Assembly (NCBI RefSeq): GCF_012584445.1
Contig: NZ_JABAHI010000008.1
Location: forward strand, 682,001-746,000
DNA length: 64,000 nt
Origin: Olsenella sp. KGMB02461
GTDB lineage: Bacteria > Actinomycetota > Coriobacteriia > Coriobacteriales > Atopobiaceae
Direction: 5' to 3'
The translations under genes were made by a program, and so were the position numbers. Positions 26,351 to 34,533 of the stretch are shown one piece after another. A model generated the notes under the pieces. That model worked only from the letters and a program-made list of their open reading frames with translations. It did no database searches and was not told the DNA's origin. Each line of letters begins with the position of its first letter. The stretch's first letter is position 1.

Positions 26351-26717
26351 AGCTGCTCCTCAAAACCTTGACTGGAGCCTTGCAACCCCAGTGACCGTCG
26401 TATTTGGGCGCCAGGGGTGAAAGCCCCTGGTGCCGCGCCATACCTGCGCTACTAGATACCCACTCCCAGGGCCGCCATTGCCCCTGCGCGAGGCCTCCAC
26501 CGTTTGCGTGCGCTTCTTGTCACCCGTCCCAGCGCCTCTGGTGCGCCGCCTGCCGGGTTTTTGCGGCCGGTGGACCTCAGTGTTTTTCTACTGGTTGCCC
26601 AATAGGGCCATTATCTCTATCTTTTGCCATCTTTCTGGCCAGTCTTAAGACTTAGAATGCCCCCGCTGTGGGATACTCTTACCAACGCTCTACACCCATC
26701 TGAAGAAAGGGGGTGGC
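26351..26717. other. Divergent intergenic region
   Basis: Between two divergent genes of unknown function. It holds one GC hairpin (26408-26436, GGCGCCAGGGG and near-complement) and a small palindrome AGTCTTAAGACT at about 26640. No further gene or RNA is evident. Confidence 0.4.
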
Positions 26718-27272
26718 ATGAGCAAAGGCGACGTTTTGGGATTTGATGCCAGTCGAGCTCCCAAAAAAAGTAGCACGCTGCGCGATTTTGGCGCTACCAG
26801 CGCAGGCATTCAAGCGGTTTTTGATGCCTGTGACAACCACGATTATTACAACCTCATAGAGGCGCTCGAGCCCTTCTCCCCCTCTGCAGACACGCTGTTG
26901 GAGATATCGCTCGCCTTTCGCATGAACAATGACAAGCTTCTGCGCACGGCGGTCAATCAAGCTTTGTTCGAGGACGCCCCCAAAAACAAGGGGTCGCGCC
27001 TGCGCCATGAGATGGAAGACAGCGTCATGCTTCAAGAGGTGCTGCCTACCTGCCTGGTCTACATGCTAGATAAGATGCGCGAGAAAGACTACGCCCCGGT
27101 CATCGGCACCATCCAGCTGCTGTTGGACGAGTATGGAAACCCCCGCCAGCGCCGTCGCGCCAACACCGTGCGCGATGCCGGGGCCCGCGCCCAGGCAGAC
27201 CGCGAGATCTCAGAGATCCTCTCTTCCCAATCTGCCGAGAAGAAACCCTCCCCACAAGATCCGCCCGCCTAA
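26718..27272 (+). CDS. Cytosolic protein of unknown function
   Basis: 184 residues, mainly helical by composition, with no signal peptide or membrane segment. It contains FGATSAGIQAVFDACDNHDYYNLIEALEPF and a basic stretch near the end (RQRRRANTVRDAGARAQADREI). The last residues are Ser/Lys/Pro-rich and include a TTCTCGGCA word. ATG 26718 has AAAGGGGG upstream. A strong terminator follows, so it is a single-gene unit. I do not recognise the family. Confidence 0.7.
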   Translation: MSKGDVLGFDASRAPKKSSTLRDFGATSAGIQAVFDACDNHDYYNLIEALEPFSPSADTLLEISLAFRMNNDKLLRTAVNQALFEDAPKNKGSRLRHEMEDSVMLQEVLPTCLVYMLDKMREKDYAPVIGTIQLLLDEYGNPRQRRRANTVRDAGARAQADREISEILSSQSAEKKPSPQDPPA

Positions 27273-27303
27273 GGCTCGAGGCACTCGCGCCCACACAAAA
27301 GGC

Positions 27304-27338
27304 AAGCCGCCTGGACGCATCCAGGCGGCTTTGTTTTT
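27304..27338 (+). terminator. Strong intrinsic terminator
   Basis: AAGCCGCCTGGA and its exact complement with a 4-base loop, followed by TGTTTTT; it ends the 26718-27272 gene. Confidence 0.9.
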
Positions 27339-27394
27339 GGCTAGGTTTTGCCCCCAGTTTTGCCCCTATTTGGGACACACTGTGTGTTGCCAGC

Positions 27395-27425
27395 AAAAAA
27401 GGCCAACCAGATTTACTGGCTGACC
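27395..27425 (-). terminator. Terminator of tRNA-Arg
   Basis: On the minus strand GGTCAGCCAG pairs with CTGGTTGGCC, using two G-T pairs, then TTTTTT, 12 nt after the tRNA CCA. Confidence 0.75.
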
Positions 27426-27436
27426 TCGATAAATAC

Positions 27437-27512
27437 TGGTGCGCCCGGACAGGATCGAACTGTCAACACTCGGTTTAGAAGACCGATGCTCTATCCATTG
27501 AGCTACGGGCGC
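27437..27512 (-). tRNA. tRNA-Arg (anticodon TCT)
   Basis: A complete cloverleaf: acceptor GCGCCCG/CGGGCGC, D-arm GCTC/GAGC, anticodon stem TCGGT/ACCGA with loop CTTCTAA (anticodon TCT, reads AGA), T-arm GACAG/CTGTC with TTCGATC, discriminator A and encoded CCA. 76 nt including CCA. Confidence 0.97.
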
Positions 27513-27723
27513 CTATCTGGGAGGCTTTTGGCTCTTGGGCACGTGCACCCTGCCGGGAAACGCCTGCCTGGCCACAGGACGGATTCTAGATCCTCGTAGG
27601 TCCTGCAGCACACTCACTTTAAGTCATTTTGACCTGGCCGCCTATCAGAAAATTGCAATTCTTAGCGCTAGGCCACAGGCTCGAAGGTACGCGACGGCTC
27701 TGCTCGATGAAGAGCAGCCTGCA

Positions 27724-28743
27724 CTAGAGGTCGAGGAGCAGCTCGGCGATTTGGACAGCGTTGGTGGCAGCGCCCTTGCGGATCTGGTCGCCGCAGCACC
27801 AGAAGGTGAGGCCGTGGGTGCCAGGAGCAGCAGAGATGTCCTCGCGGATGCGGCCCACATAGACCAGGTCTTGGTCGGTGGTCTCGAGCGGCATGGGATA
27901 TTGCTGGGCACCTGGATCGTCCACCACCTTGACCCCAGGGGCTGCGGCGAGAATCTCGCGGGCCTCTGCCGGGGCGAGCGGGCGCTCCAGCTCCACTGTG
28001 ATGGACTCGGAGTGAGAGCGGGCAACCGGCACGCGCACGCAGGTACAATTCACACGCAGGTTGGGATCGTGCATGATCTTGCGGCCCTCGTTTTGCATCT
28101 TCATCTCTTCAGAGGTATAGCCTGCTCCGTCAAAGCCGCCGATCTGGGGGATCAGGTTGTAGGCCAGCTGATAGGCGAAGGCGCGAGGCTCGGGCATGGG
28201 CATGCCCTCCACAATGGCTTGATTCTCGGCTTGGAGCTCCTCCATGCCGGGAAGGCCGGCGCCCGAGGCCGCCTGATAGGTAGAGCAAATGATGCGCGTC
28301 ACGCCGGCGGCTGCAGCCAGCGGGGCCACGCATACCAGGCCAATGATGGTGGCGCAGTTAGGGTTGGCGATGATGCCCTGGTTGAGGGCCACGTCTTGAG
28401 GGTTGATCTCGGGGATCACCAGCGGCACGTCAGGGTTCAGGCGAAAGGCGCTGGAATTGTCCACCACGCAGGCGCCTGCAGCCACCGCGTGAGGCAAAAG
28501 GGCCTCGGCCACAGGGTTGTCTGCAGCGCCCAACACGATGTCTGCCCCTGCAAAGGAGTCGGGCGTAGCCTCCTCCACTCGCACCAGCCGCCCGTTCCAG
28601 GCGATGGTGGCGCCCGCCGAGCGCGCGCTGGCCAAAAGGCGCAGATCGCCTACGGGAAAGTCGCGCTCTTCCAAGCACTGCATCATCTGCTGGCCCACGG
28701 CGCCGGTGGCGCCCAGAATGGTCACGTTTTTTAGATCTGCCAC
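27724..28743 (-). CDS. asd: Aspartate-semialdehyde dehydrogenase
   Basis: 339 residues. The NADP loop is ILGATGAVGQQMMQ; the catalytic Cys is in NPNCATIIG and the catalytic His in ARSHSESI. It reduces aspartyl phosphate to aspartate semialdehyde, the branch point to lysine/diaminopimelate and to threonine/methionine. Start is GTG 28743 after GGGGG. It follows lysC and hom on the same strand (80 bp after lysC), so the first steps of the pathway are grouped. Confidence 0.95.
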   Translation of the reverse strand: MADLKNVTILGATGAVGQQMMQCLEERDFPVGDLRLLASARSAGATIAWNGRLVRVEEATPDSFAGADIVLGAADNPVAEALLPHAVAAGACVVDNSSAFRLNPDVPLVIPEINPQDVALNQGIIANPNCATIIGLVCVAPLAAAAGVTRIICSTYQAASGAGLPGMEELQAENQAIVEGMPMPEPRAFAYQLAYNLIPQIGGFDGAGYTSEEMKMQNEGRKIMHDPNLRVNCTCVRVPVARSHSESITVELERPLAPAEAREILAAAPGVKVVDDPGAQQYPMPLETTDQDLVYVGRIREDISAAPGTHGLTFWCCGDQIRKGAATNAVQIAELLLDL

Positions 28744-28823
28744 GAGATCCCCCTTAAAGATCTTGGGTTTCTACCTATGGTGGGCGGGTTTCTCGGCAGC
28801 CACAAGGCCGCCAAGGGCCGCTG

Positions 28824-30134
28824 CTACTCGATGAAGGCGTCGTAGACCGCCTGGACGGTGCGCTCGAAATCCTCGTTGTTCACGCCAATGATGATGTTGA
28901 TCTCCTGGGAGCTCTGGGTGATCATGCGCACGTTGATGCCTTCGTTGCCAAGCACGCCCAAAAGCCTGCCCGAGGAACCAGGCCTGGAGCTCATGGACCG
29001 GCCAACCACGCTCACGAGAGCCAAGGTGTCGATGACCTTGACGGTGTCCGGTTTTACTTCGCGCTGGATGTCGGCCACGATGGAATAGATGGAGTCCTTC
29101 ACGTCTTTGCCGTTCACCACTACCGAGAAGGAATCGATCCCCGTGGGTATGTGCTCGATGGAGACGTGATAGCGCTCAAAGATGGAGAGCACCTGGCGCA
29201 TGGAGCCCACCGCGTCGCTCATGTGGGTCTTGGCGATGTAGACCGAGAGGAAGTCCTTGCGACCGGCGATGCCGGTGATCACCGGATCGTCCGGGGTGGC
29301 CTCCACTCGCTCGCGGATGATGGTGCCCCCTTCCTCGGGCGCGTTGGTGTTCAGGATGGCGATGGGGATGTTGGCCTCGCGCACCGGGAAAATGGCCTCC
29401 TCATGGAGCACGTTGGCGCCCATGTAGGAGAGCTCGCGCATCTCGTCGAAGGTGATGGACTCGATGGTGCGGGGCTTGTCCACGATGCGGGGGTCGGCAG
29501 AGAGGAAGCCCGAGACGTCCGTCCAGTTCTCATAAAGGTCTGCCGAGAGGGCGTTGGCCAAGATGGAGCCGGTGATGTCTCCGCCGCCGCGATCCAAAAG
29601 CTTGATCTCGCCGTCGGTGGTGGCGCCGTAGAAGCCCGGCATCACAAAGTGGCCCACCCGTACCACCAGCTCATGGACGCGGTCAGCGGTGCGCTCCAGA
29701 TCCAGCGACCCGTCGTGGTGAAAGACGATGGCGTCGGCGGCATCCACGAAGGGAAGCCCCAGGTACTCGGCCATGAGGTGGGCGGTGAACCACTCGCCGC
29801 GGCTCACGATGTACTCCGGGGAGTCCGAGGCCAAGGCCGCCCTGAAGTCGGCGAACTTCTGAGCCACCGGCCAGCTGAGCCCCAGATCCTCCTTGATGTC
29901 GATGAAGCGCTGCTCGATGTCGTCCAGAAGCGCCGTGCAGTCGACGTTGTACTCTCGGTGGGCGTTCACCAGATAGAGCAGGTCGGTGACCTTGTTGTCG
30001 CCAGAAAAGCGCTTGCCTGCCGCGGAGACTACCACAAAGCGGCGGGCGTCATCTGCGGCGATGATGGACTTGACTTTGCGAAACTGCTCGGCCGAGGCAA
30101 CCGAGGAGCCGCCGAACTTTGTGATCTTGAGCAT
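28824..30134 (-). CDS. lysC: Aspartate kinase
   Basis: 436 residues, monofunctional aspartokinase. N-terminal KFGGSSVAS, substrate motifs around VSRGEWFTAHLMAEYLG and LDRGGGDITGSILANAL, then two C-terminal ACT domains (about 300-436), which normally bind lysine and/or threonine for feedback control. ATG 30134 has GGGAG five bases upstream; the frame is open further upstream only as a shadow of hom. It makes aspartyl phosphate for Asd. Confidence 0.95.
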   Translation of the reverse strand: MLKITKFGGSSVASAEQFRKVKSIIAADDARRFVVVSAAGKRFSGDNKVTDLLYLVNAHREYNVDCTALLDDIEQRFIDIKEDLGLSWPVAQKFADFRAALASDSPEYIVSRGEWFTAHLMAEYLGLPFVDAADAIVFHHDGSLDLERTADRVHELVVRVGHFVMPGFYGATTDGEIKLLDRGGGDITGSILANALSADLYENWTDVSGFLSADPRIVDKPRTIESITFDEMRELSYMGANVLHEEAIFPVREANIPIAILNTNAPEEGGTIIRERVEATPDDPVITGIAGRKDFLSVYIAKTHMSDAVGSMRQVLSIFERYHVSIEHIPTGIDSFSVVVNGKDVKDSIYSIVADIQREVKPDTVKVIDTLALVSVVGRSMSSRPGSSGRLLGVLGNEGINVRMITQSSQEINIIIGVNNEDFERTVQAVYDAFIE

Positions 30135-30222
30135 GGGGTCTCCCTCATGTAGGTGGCGCGATGGGATAAGGACGGGGCTGAGGGCAGACAAGCTGCCGAG
30201 AAACGCTAACCCTCGAGAGCAG

Positions 30223-31362
30223 TCACTCTTGGGTGGCGAGCGCAGCCATGAAGGCGGCCGGGTCGTGGGCCAGAAGCCTCTGGCAAAGCCCTGCGGCCTC
30301 CACAACCGTAAGGCCCTCCAGCAAGACCAGGCCGCCCTCTTGGGCTTGGGCGCCCTCGGGCAGAAGGTCTTGTGCCTGAGTGCGCACCAGATAGCTGGAG
30401 GTGAGCAGCTCAGGCTTCCAGGCCAAGCGCTCCTCGCGGGGGTAGACGGGCTTTTGGCCCGCCGCGCAGTCCAAAAGGTCCTGAACGATGGCGTCGCCGG
30501 TAGGCAAGGCCCCTGCGCCCTGGCCAAAGAACTTGAGGGGACCCACGAAGTTTCCCACCAGCGTGGCCAGGTTGAAGTTGTCGGGCACGTTGGCCTCCAG
30601 GGAGGCAGCAGGCACCAGCACCGGCTCCACTGCCGCGGCATAGCCTTGGCCGTCTTGGGCAGCCCGAGCCATGAGGCGCACGCCATAACCCAGGGCCGCA
30701 AAGGCGGCCAGATCTTCTTTGGCAAGGTTGCGGATGCCCATCACAGGGATGTCGCGGCGGCAGAGGGTATTGAACGCCAAGGTGGTGCTGATGATGCACT
30801 TGTTGGCCACGTCGATGCCGTCGATGTCCGCGGAGGGGTCGGCCTCTGCATAACCCAGCGCCTGAGCCTCTTTGAGCACCTCGTCAAAGGAGGCGCCCAG
30901 GGTGGCCATGCGGTAGATGATGTAGTTGGAAGTGCCGTTCAGAATGCCGGAGATCTGGGTGATGGTATCGGTGCGGCGGGCCTTCTCGATAGCGGCGATC
31001 CAGGGGATGCCGCCTCCCGAGCTCGCCTCTACAAAGAAGCCCACCCCCGCCTTGGAGGCCGCCTGGCTGAACTCCGGCAGATAGGCGGCCACCACGGCCT
31101 TGTTGGCGGTGACCACCGACTTGCCTGCGTTCAGGCACTGCATGATGAAGCTATGGGCGGGCTCAAGGCCGCCCATAGCCTCTACCACGCAGTCGATGGT
31201 GGGGTCTTCCACAATGTCTGCGATGTCGTAGGTCACTCGAGGGTCTTCGTAGGTATTAGGCAGCGTAAGGATTTTGACGACCTCCAATGAGGGCACGGCG
31301 CTGTCTACGATCTCGATGACGCCGCCACCAACGGTGCCTGCGCCGAGAAGGGCGATCCTCAT
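30223..31362 (-). CDS. hom: Homoserine dehydrogenase without C-terminal ACT domain
   Basis: 379 residues. NAD(P) loop IALLGAGTVGGGV, then VTANKAVVA, the catalytic region GILNGTSNYIIYRM and YAEADPSADIDGIDVANK. Typical Gram-positive Hom proteins are about 430 residues with a C-terminal ACT domain for threonine inhibition. Here the chain ends soon after the catalytic/dimerisation part, with no ACT signature, so threonine feedback may be weak or absent. ATG 31362 has only a weak GGA upstream. It is divergent from thrC across about 100 bp. Confidence 0.94.
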   Translation of the reverse strand: MRIALLGAGTVGGGVIEIVDSAVPSLEVVKILTLPNTYEDPRVTYDIADIVEDPTIDCVVEAMGGLEPAHSFIMQCLNAGKSVVTANKAVVAAYLPEFSQAASKAGVGFFVEASSGGGIPWIAAIEKARRTDTITQISGILNGTSNYIIYRMATLGASFDEVLKEAQALGYAEADPSADIDGIDVANKCIISTTLAFNTLCRRDIPVMGIRNLAKEDLAAFAALGYGVRLMARAAQDGQGYAAAVEPVLVPAASLEANVPDNFNLATLVGNFVGPLKFFGQGAGALPTGDAIVQDLLDCAAGQKPVYPREERLAWKPELLTSSYLVRTQAQDLLPEGAQAQEGGLVLLEGLTVVEAAGLCQRLLAHDPAAFMAALATQE

Positions 31363-31466
31363 GTTTGTTAATCCAATCTTTCCGTTGGCCGCGCGTCTTA
31401 TAGCCGGCCGCGTCCTTAGGTACCATGGGAGAGACGCATCCAACGAGCCCTAAGGGAGTCGTCTCG

Positions 31467-33017
31467 ATGAAATCGTTCTACCACAGCACTCGCTCCTTCT
31501 CGCAACCCGTAACAAGCAAGCAAGCAATTCTTGAGGGCATAGCGCCCGACGGAGGCCTTTTCGTGTCCGATGGCGCCTTCGATGCCCCCATCGAGCTATC
31601 AGATATGTTGGCGGGCACCTATGAGGAGCATGCTGCAGAGATTTTGGGAAGGTTGTTGGGCGATTTCTCGGCACAGGAGCTTTCGGGCTGCGTGCGCCGC
31701 GCCTATGGGTCCACCTTTGCAAGCCCTGCAGTGACTCCCGTGACCCCCGTGGGAGACGACTTCTTGCTGGAGCTCTATCACGGCCCCACCAGCGCCTTCA
31801 AAGACGTGGCGCTCCAAATGCTGCCCCAGCTCATGGGCGTGGCGCGCCAAGGCGACGGGCGAGACATCATGATCGTGTGCGCCACCTCGGGCGATACCGG
31901 CAAGGCGGCCCTGGCTGGCTTTGCAGGGGTCGAGGGCTGCGGGGTCACCGTGTTCTACCCCTATGGCAAAGTGAGCGACGTCCAGCAGCTGCAGATGGCC
32001 ACCCAGACCGGCGGCAATGTGGAGGTTTGCGCGGTAGAGGGCAACTTCGACGACGCTCAAAGCGAGGTCAAGCGCATCTTTGGCGACCGTCAGCTGGCAG
32101 GGCGCCTGGAAGCCCAGGGCTGCGTGCTTTCCAGCGCCAACTCCATCAACATCGGCAGGCTGGCGCCCCAGGTGGTCTACTACTTCGACGCCTACGGCCA
32201 GCTGGTAAAAGAGGGCGCCCTGAAGCTGGGCGATCCCGTGGACTTCTACGTGCCCACGGGCAACTTCGGCGACGTGCTGGCGGGTTACTATGCCAAGCGG
32301 CTGGGGCTTCCGGTAGGACGCCTCTACGTGTGCTCCAATGCCAACGACGTCCTTTGCGACTTTTTGAAGACCGGCGTCTACGATCGCCGCCGCGACTTCC
32401 ACAAAACCATCTCTCCCTCCATGGACATCCTTGTCTCGTCCAATCTTGAGCGCCTGCTCTACTATGCTTCCGACGGCGACGTGGAGCTGGTCTCCTCCCT
32501 CATGGACTCTTTGGCGCGCGACGGCGTCTACCAGGTGCCTCAGCCTGTCATGGACGCCATCCGCGAAACCTTTAGCGGCGGCAAGGCCAGCGACCAGGAG
32601 ACTCGCGCCACCATCGCACGCACCTGGAATGAGGCCGGCGTGCTCATAGACCCCCACACCGCTGTGGCCAAGACCGTGCTGGACGCCACCGAGCCTGCGG
32701 GCCGCATGCGCGTGGTGCTCTCCACTGCCAGCCCTTACAAGTTCTCCGCCGAGGTCCTGCGCGCCCTGGACCCTGATGCCACCTTTGCCGACGGCTTCGA
32801 AGCCATGGATCGGCTGGCTGCCCTCACCCACACCCAGCCGCCCGCACAGCTCTCGAACCTGCGCTCCCTGCCCGTGCGCTTCACCCAGGTGGTAAAACGC
32901 CCTGCCATGACCCAGGTGGTGGAGCAGGCCTGCCAGTCCGTCTTTGACCTTTCCGGTGCCGAGAAGCCCGCAGGCCCTGAGGCCGGGTCCTTCTCGGCAA
33001 CAGAGAGCCAGGAGTAG
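31467..33017 (+). CDS. thrC: Threonine synthase
   Basis: 516 residues, the long (fungal/proteobacterial-like) type. The PLP lysine is K112 in HGPTSAFKDVALQM, and the phosphate-binding loop is ATSGDTGKAA. It converts O-phosphohomoserine to threonine. The last ~20 residues are a low-complexity tail rich in Glu, Pro and Ser that holds two TTCTCGGCA words in opposite orientation (32957-32965 and 32991-32999). ATG 31467 has AAGGGAG upstream. thrB starts three bases after the stop. Confidence 0.95.
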   Translation: MKSFYHSTRSFSQPVTSKQAILEGIAPDGGLFVSDGAFDAPIELSDMLAGTYEEHAAEILGRLLGDFSAQELSGCVRRAYGSTFASPAVTPVTPVGDDFLLELYHGPTSAFKDVALQMLPQLMGVARQGDGRDIMIVCATSGDTGKAALAGFAGVEGCGVTVFYPYGKVSDVQQLQMATQTGGNVEVCAVEGNFDDAQSEVKRIFGDRQLAGRLEAQGCVLSSANSINIGRLAPQVVYYFDAYGQLVKEGALKLGDPVDFYVPTGNFGDVLAGYYAKRLGLPVGRLYVCSNANDVLCDFLKTGVYDRRRDFHKTISPSMDILVSSNLERLLYYASDGDVELVSSLMDSLARDGVYQVPQPVMDAIRETFSGGKASDQETRATIARTWNEAGVLIDPHTAVAKTVLDATEPAGRMRVVLSTASPYKFSAEVLRALDPDATFADGFEAMDRLAALTHTQPPAQLSNLRSLPVRFTQVVKRPAMTQVVEQACQSVFDLSGAEKPAGPEAGSFSATESQE

Positions 33018-33019
33018 CC

Positions 33020-33973
33020 GTGAGCGCCTCAGACCTCATCCTGGCTGCAGGGGCGCCTGCCTCTCGTGCGCGGGTGAGGGTGCCTGCGACCTCGGCAAAT
33101 CTGGGCTGTGGCTTCGACTGTCTGGGCCTGGCGCTCACCCTTTACAACGAATTTCTATTTGAGGCGGCGCCCCGGCTCTCCTTTGAGGGCTGCGAGGCCC
33201 GCTTTGCCAACGACCACCACCTGGCCTACACCACCTGGCGGCGCACGCTGCGCTCGCTGGCCGATGAGTCCCGGGGATCTGCGGCCTTGTGCGACCCTGC
33301 CAAAGTGCATCTGTCTACCGCCAGCCAAGTGCCGCTCTCGGGCGGCCTGGGATCGAGCTCCACCTGCATTGTGGCAGGCATCGTGGCTGCCTATGCCATG
33401 GCCGGCGCAGCCCTTACTCGCGAGGAGCTGCTGGAGAGGGCCACCCAGGCAGAAGGCCACCCAGACAACGTGGCTCCTGCCAGCCTAGGGGGTCTCACCT
33501 GCTCCTTTATCGCGCCAGAGGGCCAAGTGGTGAGCCTGGAGAGCCCGGTGGATCCGCGTTGGCGCTTCGTGGCGGTCTCCCCTGCCTATGAGGTGCGCAC
33601 CTCGGAAGCCAGGCGGGTGCTGCCGCCCTCGGTGCCCTTGGAAGATGCGGTGTGGTGTTTGGGCCGCTGCCAAGGGACCATTCGAGCCTTGGAAACAGGC
33701 GACGGCGCGCTTTTGCGAGCCGCCTGCGCAGACCGGCTTCATGAGCCCTATCGCAAGGCGCTCATCCCTGATTACGAGCCGCTCAAAGAGCTGGCTTTGC
33801 GCCTAGGCGCTGCCGCCTTTTGGATCTCCGGCTCAGGCTCCACTATGATGGCCGCCTGCCTGGACGATCAGACGGCTGCCGACCTCTGCAAGGCTGTGCG
33901 GCAGCTCTCCCCCACGGTGGCCGCCCGCATTCTCATGGCAGATAACCAAGGGGCCGTCCTCTGCGAGCGCTAG
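33020..33973 (+). CDS. thrB: Homoserine kinase
   Basis: 317 residues, GHMP kinase. N-terminal VRVPATSANLGCGFDCLGLAL, ATP loop VPLSGGLGSSSTCIVAG, and the C-terminal GSGSTMMA. It phosphorylates homoserine for ThrC. Start GTG 33020 has AGGAG five bases upstream. Its 3' end overlaps the convergent VanZ-like gene by four bases. Confidence 0.95.
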   Translation: MSASDLILAAGAPASRARVRVPATSANLGCGFDCLGLALTLYNEFLFEAAPRLSFEGCEARFANDHHLAYTTWRRTLRSLADESRGSAALCDPAKVHLSTASQVPLSGGLGSSSTCIVAGIVAAYAMAGAALTREELLERATQAEGHPDNVAPASLGGLTCSFIAPEGQVVSLESPVDPRWRFVAVSPAYEVRTSEARRVLPPSVPLEDAVWCLGRCQGTIRALETGDGALLRAACADRLHEPYRKALIPDYEPLKELALRLGAAAFWISGSGSTMMAACLDDQTAADLCKAVRQLSPTVAARILMADNQGAVLCER

Positions 33974-34527
33974 CGGGCGCTTTTGCGACGGCGCCTGCGC
34001 GCTGTCAGCCGCTGGATGAGCAACGCCGCCAAAAGGCCGCAGACAGCGCCCGCACTATCGATGGCCACGTCGCGCAGCGCCCCCTCGCGCAGGGGCACAA
34101 AGAGCTGCAGCGTCTCGTCGAGGGCAGGAACTGCGCAGAGAAGTGCCGCTTGGATCCAGCGCTGTCGTCTGGCATGAGGCGCTGGAGGCAGCTGCGTGAG
34201 CGCGCCCAGCACAAAGTACTCTGTGAAGTGTCCCAGCTTGCGCACCACAAACTGTTGGGCGTCCAACGATGTGAGACCCAACGCCTCCAACAAAGGGGCT
34301 GCCAGGTTCACCACTCGCAGGCTCTCGTTGCTCGAGGCTGCGCCAGGCACCAGAGAACGGCTCCAAATGAAGAGGATCCACCCAGCCACAAGACCCCATT
34401 TCACCCAGCGGCGCCAAGGGTGGCGGGGGCGTCTCTTAGCAGGGGACGTGGCAGGAGCCTGCCTCGAAGAAGAGACAGGCTCCTGGGCAGAAGAACCAGT
34501 GGGCGAAGCAGTGCGACGATGGGTCAC
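33970..34527 (-). CDS. VanZ-like membrane protein
   Basis: 185 residues. After a basic, Ser/Pro/Ala-rich N-terminus of ~40 residues come four hydrophobic segments and the VanZ-family pattern: WILFIWSRSLVPG, FVVRKLGHFTEYFVLGAL, DETLQLFVPLREGALRDVAIDSAGAVCG. VanZ relatives are polytopic; the namesake raises teicoplanin resistance, but most have unknown roles. Start GTG 34527 lies 6 bp after the stop of the upstream gene, so the two are cotranscribed. Confidence 0.85.
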   Translation of the reverse strand: MTHRRTASPTGSSAQEPVSSSRQAPATSPAKRRPRHPWRRWVKWGLVAGWILFIWSRSLVPGAASSNESLRVVNLAAPLLEALGLTSLDAQQFVVRKLGHFTEYFVLGALTQLPPAPHARRQRWIQAALLCAVPALDETLQLFVPLREGALRDVAIDSAGAVCGLLAALLIQRLTARRRRRKSAR

Positions 34528-34533
34528 GCAGGC

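Noticed and set aside
27340-27436. Second prophage attachment site at tRNA-Arg
   Set aside because: tRNA-Arg is complete and followed by its own terminator; no integrase or duplicated 3' end lies nearby.
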